Source: an uncultured Catenibacterium sp.
Lineage (GTDB): Bacteria > Bacillota_I > Bacilli_A > Erysipelotrichales > Coprobacillaceae
Length of the DNA stretch: 10,451 bases
Reading direction: 5' to 3'
Assembly (NCBI GenBank): GCA_900764725.1
Contig: CAAFPB010000074.1
Coordinates: 1-10,451, forward strand
Shown: positions 5,627 to 10,451 of the stretch, in pieces
Layout: each line of letters begins with the position of its first letter
Position numbering within the stretch: the first letter of the stretch is position 1
Notes under the pieces: model-generated
Database searches by the model: none
What the model was told of the DNA's origin: nothing
Seen by the model: only the letters and a program-made list of their open reading frames with translations
Program-made: the position numbers and the translations under genes

Positions 5627-8600
5627 GTGGGAAGATTTAAGAAAGTAATGGCTGGACTATTTTGTGCAAGTATGATTATTTCTAGCTGGAGTATGAGCGT
5701 TGTTCATGCGGATACAGAAAGCAACCTTGCATTAAATAAGAAGGTCACAACAAGCTATGCATGTTCTGGATTTGGTGCAGAAAAAGCAGTAGATGGTGAT
5801 AAGTCATCACGCTGGGCAACTGAATTTGGTGAACATGCTTCTACTAACCATTGGATTGATGTGGATTTAGGTGCACAATCTACGATTTCATCTTTTAATA
5901 TCCATTTTGAGAATCCTAAAGATGGTAATCCTCTACAAAGAGTACGTAAATTTAAAATCGAAGGATCACTCAATGGTACATCTTATGCAATGATTCATGA
6001 TTCAAAAGATAAACCAGAAGGATATGGCGTAGATGAAGTTGTCACACTTGATACACCAGTTCAGTATCGTTATGTAAGATTAACAGTAGAAAAGTTACGT
6101 GATGGTGCTTATCCAAGTATTTCAGTGGCAGAATTTGAAGTTATGGGTACTCAGGAAAAGACTGAGACACCTACGAATGTCAATTTAGCGTTAAACAAGG
6201 ATGTAGTAGTAAGTAGAGAATATTCTACTCTCCCTAAGAAACATCTTACAGATGGTAATGAAAGTACAAGATGGTCTACAGAAGCTGCACCAGTACAGTG
6301 GTTCTATGTAGATTTAGGTAAGTCTCAGTCTTTTAATCAGATGAAGATGGTTTGGGAAAGTGATACTGTGTATGCTGGTTCTTATAATATCTATGCAACA
6401 GATGATACAAATAACTGGGGTGAAGCTATTGTAAAGAGAACAGATAACAAGAAACGTACTTCTGTAGAATACTTACAAAATGCTAAAAAAGCACGTTATG
6501 TCAAAGTTGAAATCACAAAGATGGAAGGCTATAACAGTGTATCATGCTGTGAATTTGAAGTATTGAATTCATCAGATAAAGCACCTCAGAACCCTACAGA
6601 AAATGTGGCTTTCAAAAAGAATGCAGTGGCTTCTTCGGTAGAAGCAGGAACTCAATTTACTGCTGATAAGGCATTTGATGGCAATACTAAAGGGACTTCA
6701 CGCTGGGCATCTGGTGTTAAAAATGCACCTCATTGGATTTATGTGGATCTTGAAGATGTATTAGATGTCAAGACTGTACGCTTAACTTGGGAAACAAGAA
6801 AAGCAACAAAGTATAGAATCCAGTATGCCACTGAATTAGATAATTGGATAGATGCAAAAGTATTTAACAGCCGTCCTGCTAATAAGACTCAGAAGATTGT
6901 CTTAGATCAAGCAGTGAAGGCACGTTATGTACGTTTGTATATTGATGCCGTGGATCCATTAGATCCAGATACAGGCATTAACTGGAATAATATTTCTATA
7001 TATGAAATGGAAGTATATGGTGGAGAGCCAACAGTTGATGTGAATGAAATGATGGATTCTATTACAGTGGCAGAAGTGAAGAAGGGTGATCAGAAGGTTA
7101 ATGTAACTCTTCCAGAATCTGAAGATTATACAATCACATTTAATGGTGCTGATTATGAACAGCTTGTTGGTGATGATTTGAGTATCTATCAGCCTTTAGT
7201 TGATACAACTGCTACTTTATCTTTCAAAGCAACAAACAAGAAAGATAAGAATGATTATTTATTCAAAGAAATTGCAGTGAATATTCCTGGTAAATATAAA
7301 GTCGAACAGGGAGATAATGCAGCCCCTATCGTATTACCAGAATTAAGAGAATGGAAAGGTCATATAGGTACATTCAACTTTAATAAGAACGGTCGCATTG
7401 TAGTACGCAATTCTAAATTGAATGAAATGGCGAAAACATTCCAGAGTGATTTGAAAGAAATTACAGGATCTAAGTTAGATATCGTTACAAGTGGTGAAAC
7501 AAAAGCCGGAGATATTGTTCTTGATCTTGTAGATAAGAAAGAGAACCTAGGCTTAGATAAGGAAGGTTATATTTTAGAGATTGGTGATAGTGTATCAGTA
7601 AAAGCTGAACAGGAAACAGGTGCTTTCTGGTCTACACGTACTATTTTACAGATCTTAAAGCTTAATAAATTAACTATGCCTAAGGGTATGACAAGAGATT
7701 ATCCACTCTATTCAGTGAGAGGTCTTATTCTTGATGTAGGACGTAAGACATTTACTATGGATAATCTAACAATGTTGATGAAGGAAATGTCTTGGTATAA
7801 ATTAAATGACTTCCAAGTACATTTGAATGATAACGTTATTCCTCTAGAGAACTACTCTAATGCAGGTAAGGACCCTATGACAGCTTATTCTGGATTCCGT
7901 CTTGAATCTGATATCAAGAAGGGTGGTAAGAACCAGGCTGACTTAACAAGTACAGATGTATTCTATACTAAGAAGGCATTTAGAAACTTCATTAAACAAT
8001 CAAGAATGTATGGTGTAAATATTGTTCCTGAAATTGATACACCAGCACATTCTCTTGCACTTACTAAGGTGCGTCCTGATTTACGTGCTGGTACTTATGG
8101 TCGTGACAATGACCATTTGAACTTAGTGACTAAGTATGATGAATCAGTGGCTTTTGTACAGGAAATCTTTGGTGAATATATGAATGGTTCTGATCCAGTC
8201 TTTGATTCTAAGACAACTGTACATATTGGTGCGGATGAATATACAAAGGATCCAAATGCATATCGTCGCTTCTGCAACGATATGATTGATTATGTTGAAA
8301 ACTCAGGACGTAAAGCGCGTCTATGGGGAAGCTTATCAAGTCTTAAAGGTAATGTGACTGTAAAAGCTCAGAATGTAGAAATGAACTTATGGAACTACGG
8401 CTGGGCTAATATGGATAAGATGTATGAAGAAGGCTTTGATTTGATTAACTGTAATGATGGTAACTATTATATTGTACCAAATGCAGGTTACTACTATGAC
8501 TATTTGAATAACTCAACAGTATATAACTTACCAATCAATGAAGTGGGTGGTAAGCATATTCCTGCTGGTGATAAACAGATGCTTGGTGGTTCATTTGCGG

Positions 8601-10451
8601 TATGGAATGATATGACTGACTACCTCAATAACGGTATTACTGAATATGATGTTTATGATCGTATCCAGGCTTCTGCAGCATTATTTGGTGCTAAGCTCTG
8701 GGGTAAAGGATCATTAACTCAGAGTCAGGCTGAAAATGCAGCAGGTTTATTAGGAGATGCTCCTGGTACTAACTTTGCCTATAATGTAGAAGACAAAGAT
8801 GGTGTTTATGAAGTGATTGACAACAATACTTCATATAAGGGAGTGAATGCTGATGTAGAAGATGTTGATTATAAGAAAGCTATTCACTTATTAGGTGACT
8901 CTTCTTATGTAGAAACTAAACTTCATACAACTGTAGGATTAAACAACAGCTTAAGATTTAAGGTAAAACGTACTTCATCTTCAACTAAAGAAGATCAGAT
9001 TCTATTTGAATCAAGTTATGGTTCTATCAAAGGTGTTCAAAAGGGTACTGGTAAAGTAGCTATCTCAAGAGAAAACTTTGATATTACATTTGATTATTCA
9101 CTTCCAGTAGGACAGTGGGTTGAAATAGAAATCAAGAACCCAGATAACGGACGTAATCGCAAGTATGCTGAACTTTATGTCAATGGCAAACTTGTAGACC
9201 GTAAGGGTGATGATGAAAAGGTTGAAGGTAACAAACTTATTGCGACTACAATGATTCCATTTGAAAGAGTGGGAAGTAAGACACATGCCTTTGTAGGTTA
9301 TGTGGATGATATTGTACTTGCGAAGAATAAGGACTATGCTTCAACAAGTGAATTAGATAACACATTATTGATATTACATGCATTAGAAGCAGATAAGAAA
9401 GTAGATGCTTCTAAGAAGGATGCAATGAGATCATTAATCAAAGAAGGAGAAGCCCTCACTTGTCAGGCTGATCCAGATGCAGCGCGTATTGCAGATGTAG
9501 TAAAACGCATGAAGGATTTGATTGCGACAGTGACTTATAAGAAAGCTGATTACAGTGCAATTGAAGCAATTCTAGCAAAGATTCCAAACACTGATTTGAC
9601 TAAGATTTATACAAAAGATTCTTTAGATGCCTTAGAAACAGCTAAGAGTAATATTGTATATGATTTACCAAGAGGTATGCAGGAACAGGTTGATGCGTAT
9701 GCGAAAGATTTACAGAGTGCATTAGATCGTCTAGTATTATTGGATGTAACTGATTTATATTACTATCAGGGTACAATGACAGGTACTGCTTCTTCACAGG
9801 AAACAGCAAATGAAAAAACACCTGCTTCTAATGCTTTAGATGGTAACCCAGGTACATTCTGGCATACATTATGGAATGGTGCTTCTTTACCACACTGGTA
9901 TATGATTACTATGGGTACAACTGAAAAGGTAGATGGACTTTATTATTTACCACGTAGTAATGGTGGTAATGGTACAGTGACTCAGTATAGTATCGAAGTA
10001 AGTACTGATGGTGAAACTTTCAATAAAGTTAAAGAAGGTACACTTCCATTAAATGCAGAAGGTAAACTTATTAGTTTTGAAGCAGTAGATGCAAAGTATG
10101 TAAGATTTAATATTCTTGCATCTAAGGGTGGATTTGGCAGTGCAGCTGAATTCAAGATTCATTATGTACCAGCAACTAATGGTGTAGAGGAATTAGAAAC
10201 ACTTATTAAACATGCAGAAGGATTAGATCGTACACTTTATACAAAGGAGTCATTAGAAAAGTTAGATGCTGCGTTAGATAGTGCAAAGGCTGTATTAAAG
10301 AAGGAAGATGCTTCAGCAAATGAAATCAATGAAGCAAAAACAAATCTTTATGAAGCTTTATTAAAGGATTTGATTGCGAAGACACCAGTTATTAAGGAAG
10401 ATGCGGATACCAAGGAATTAGAAGACCTGGTAGGTTCTATTGATTATAATC
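5627..10451 (+). CDS. Secreted multimodular GH20 beta-N-acetylhexosaminidase/lacto-N-biosidase with CBM32 modules (3' end outside the window)
   Basis: At least 1608 residues, open to the right edge. Modules in order: signal peptide 1-28 (cleavage likely VHA/D); three F5/8 type C (CBM32) modules at about 33-175, 186-314 and 326-465, each starting N-(L/V)-A-(L/F)-(N/K)-K and containing DG...(S/T)RW; a linker; a GH20 N-terminal domain (about 550-690); and the GH20 catalytic barrel (about 695-1030). The barrel has VHLNDN (732-736), EIDTPAHS (802-809), the acid pair Asp870-Glu871 in HIGADEY, and Trp993 in FAVWND. Then follow a LamG-like module (about 1078-1235), a FIVAR-like helical region (about 1240-1373), a fourth F5/8C module (1375-1515) and more helical repeats to the edge. 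GH20 enzymes use substrate-assisted catalysis to release terminal GlcNAc, GalNAc or lacto-N-biose; which one cannot be told here. GTG at 5627 is chosen because AAAGGA (5610-5615) is well placed; GTG at 5618 is too close to it, and ATG at 5657 would cut into the signal peptide. A cell-wall anchor is expected beyond the window. Expression is probably set by the RAT/terminator and cre upstream. Confidence 0.93.
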   Translation, partial: MGRFKKVMAGLFCASMIISSWSMSVVHADTESNLALNKKVTTSYACSGFGAEKAVDGDKSSRWATEFGEHASTNHWIDVDLGAQSTISSFNIHFENPKDGNPLQRVRKFKIEGSLNGTSYAMIHDSKDKPEGYGVDEVVTLDTPVQYRYVRLTVEKLRDGAYPSISVAEFEVMGTQEKTETPTNVNLALNKDVVVSREYSTLPKKHLTDGNESTRWSTEAAPVQWFYVDLGKSQSFNQMKMVWESDTVYAGSYNIYATDDTNNWGEAIVKRTDNKKRTSVEYLQNAKKARYVKVEITKMEGYNSVSCCEFEVLNSSDKAPQNPTENVAFKKNAVASSVEAGTQFTADKAFDGNTKGTSRWASGVKNAPHWIYVDLEDVLDVKTVRLTWETRKATKYRIQYATELDNWIDAKVFNSRPANKTQKIVLDQAVKARYVRLYIDAVDPLDPDTGINWNNISIYEMEVYGGEPTVDVNEMMDSITVAEVKKGDQKVNVTLPESEDYTITFNGADYEQLVGDDLSIYQPLVDTTATLSFKATNKKDKNDYLFKEIAVNIPGKYKVEQGDNAAPIVLPELREWKGHIGTFNFNKNGRIVVRNSKLNEMAKTFQSDLKEITGSKLDIVTSGETKAGDIVLDLVDKKENLGLDKEGYILEIGDSVSVKAEQETGAFWSTRTILQILKLNKLTMPKGMTRDYPLYSVRGLILDVGRKTFTMDNLTMLMKEMSWYKLNDFQVHLNDNVIPLENYSNAGKDPMTAYSGFRLESDIKKGGKNQADLTSTDVFYTKKAFRNFIKQSRMYGVNIVPEIDTPAHSLALTKVRPDLRAGTYGRDNDHLNLVTKYDESVAFVQEIFGEYMNGSDPVFDSKTTVHIGADEYTKDPNAYRRFCNDMIDYVENSGRKARLWGSLSSLKGNVTVKAQNVEMNLWNYGWANMDKMYEEGFDLINCNDGNYYIVPNAGYYYDYLNNSTVYNLPINEVGGKHIPAGDKQMLGGSFAVWNDMTDYLNNGITEYDVYDRIQASAALFGAKLWGKGSLTQSQAENAAGLLGDAPGTNFAYNVEDKDGVYEVIDNNTSYKGVNADVEDVDYKKAIHLLGDSSYVETKLHTTVGLNNSLRFKVKRTSSSTKEDQILFESSYGSIKGVQKGTGKVAISRENFDITFDYSLPVGQWVEIEIKNPDNGRNRKYAELYVNGKLVDRKGDDEKVEGNKLIATTMIPFERVGSKTHAFVGYVDDIVLAKNKDYASTSELDNTLLILHALEADKKVDASKKDAMRSLIKEGEALTCQADPDAARIADVVKRMKDLIATVTYKKADYSAIEAILAKIPNTDLTKIYTKDSLDALETAKSNIVYDLPRGMQEQVDAYAKDLQSALDRLVLLDVTDLYYYQGTMTGTASSQETANEKTPASNALDGNPGTFWHTLWNGASLPHWYMITMGTTEKVDGLYYLPRSNGGNGTVTQYSIEVSTDGETFNKVKEGTLPLNAEGKLISFEAVDAKYVRFNILASKGGFGSAAEFKIHYVPATNGVEELETLIKHAEGLDRTLYTKESLEKLDAALDSAKAVLKKEDASANEINEAKTNLYEALLKDLIAKTPVIKEDADTKELEDLVGSIDYN

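Noticed and set aside
5755..5973. - strand frame inside the GH20 gene (likewise at 8095-8277 and 9098-9286)
   Set aside because: Antisense shadows of clear CBM32, GH20 and LamG coding sequence.
1..10451. CRISPR arrays, tRNA or rRNA genes
   Set aside because: No regularly spaced direct repeats, cloverleaf sequences or rRNA-like stretches were seen.

Overview
The window looks like a chromosomal segment of a low-GC, Gram-positive gut bacterium (Firmicutes/Bacillota). An Erysipelotrichales-like host is my guess, not something the sequence proves. The grounds are AT-rich codon usage, strong AAGGAGG-type ribosome binding sites, intrinsic terminators with long T runs, a very large secreted glycosidase with several CBM32 modules, and a leader with BglG/SacY-type and CcpA-type control sites. 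All supported genes lie on the + strand.

Positions 1-1415 are an accessory patch. The left edge carries what looks like the right end of an IS200/IS605-type element: the last codons of a tnpB-like reading frame and a GC-rich terminal hairpin (100-119). This abuts the C-terminal part of an interrupted alpha/beta hydrolase (129-392). A possible 32-residue membrane peptide (394-492) follows, and its stop overlaps (ATGA) the start of a second, intact, membrane-anchored alpha/beta hydrolase (489-1415). Codon usage here is richer in ATA than in the genes downstream.

Positions 1433-1494 hold an intrinsic terminator with a competing upstream hairpin. Positions 1525-5449 are a compact four-gene magnesium operon: mgtC, a DUF3784-like small membrane protein, mgtA (P3B-type Mg2+ ATPase), and a 49-residue single-span membrane protein whose ribosome binding site overlaps the mgtA stop codon. 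The last is a good candidate for an MgtA-associated microprotein.

Positions 5450-5626 are the most informative non-coding stretch. In order they hold a perfect -10 hexamer (TATAAT), a near-consensus CcpA cre site, a 9-bp inverted repeat, a ribonucleic antiterminator (RAT) of the BglG/SacY/LicT type, and an intrinsic terminator whose 5' arm overlaps the RAT. This is the layout of PTS-controlled antitermination leaders, but it stands in front of a secreted family 20 glycoside hydrolase rather than a beta-glucosidase or sucrase gene. No other terminator is seen after the mgt operon, so this one probably ends that operon as well.

From 5627 to the right edge runs one open reading frame (1608 codons, incomplete): signal peptide, three CBM32/F5-8C modules, a GH20 catalytic module with its HIGADE acid motif, a LamG-like module, a FIVAR-like helical region, a fourth F5-8C module, and more helical repeats. 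It probably releases terminal GlcNAc or GalNAc (or lacto-N-biose) from host glycans outside the cell.
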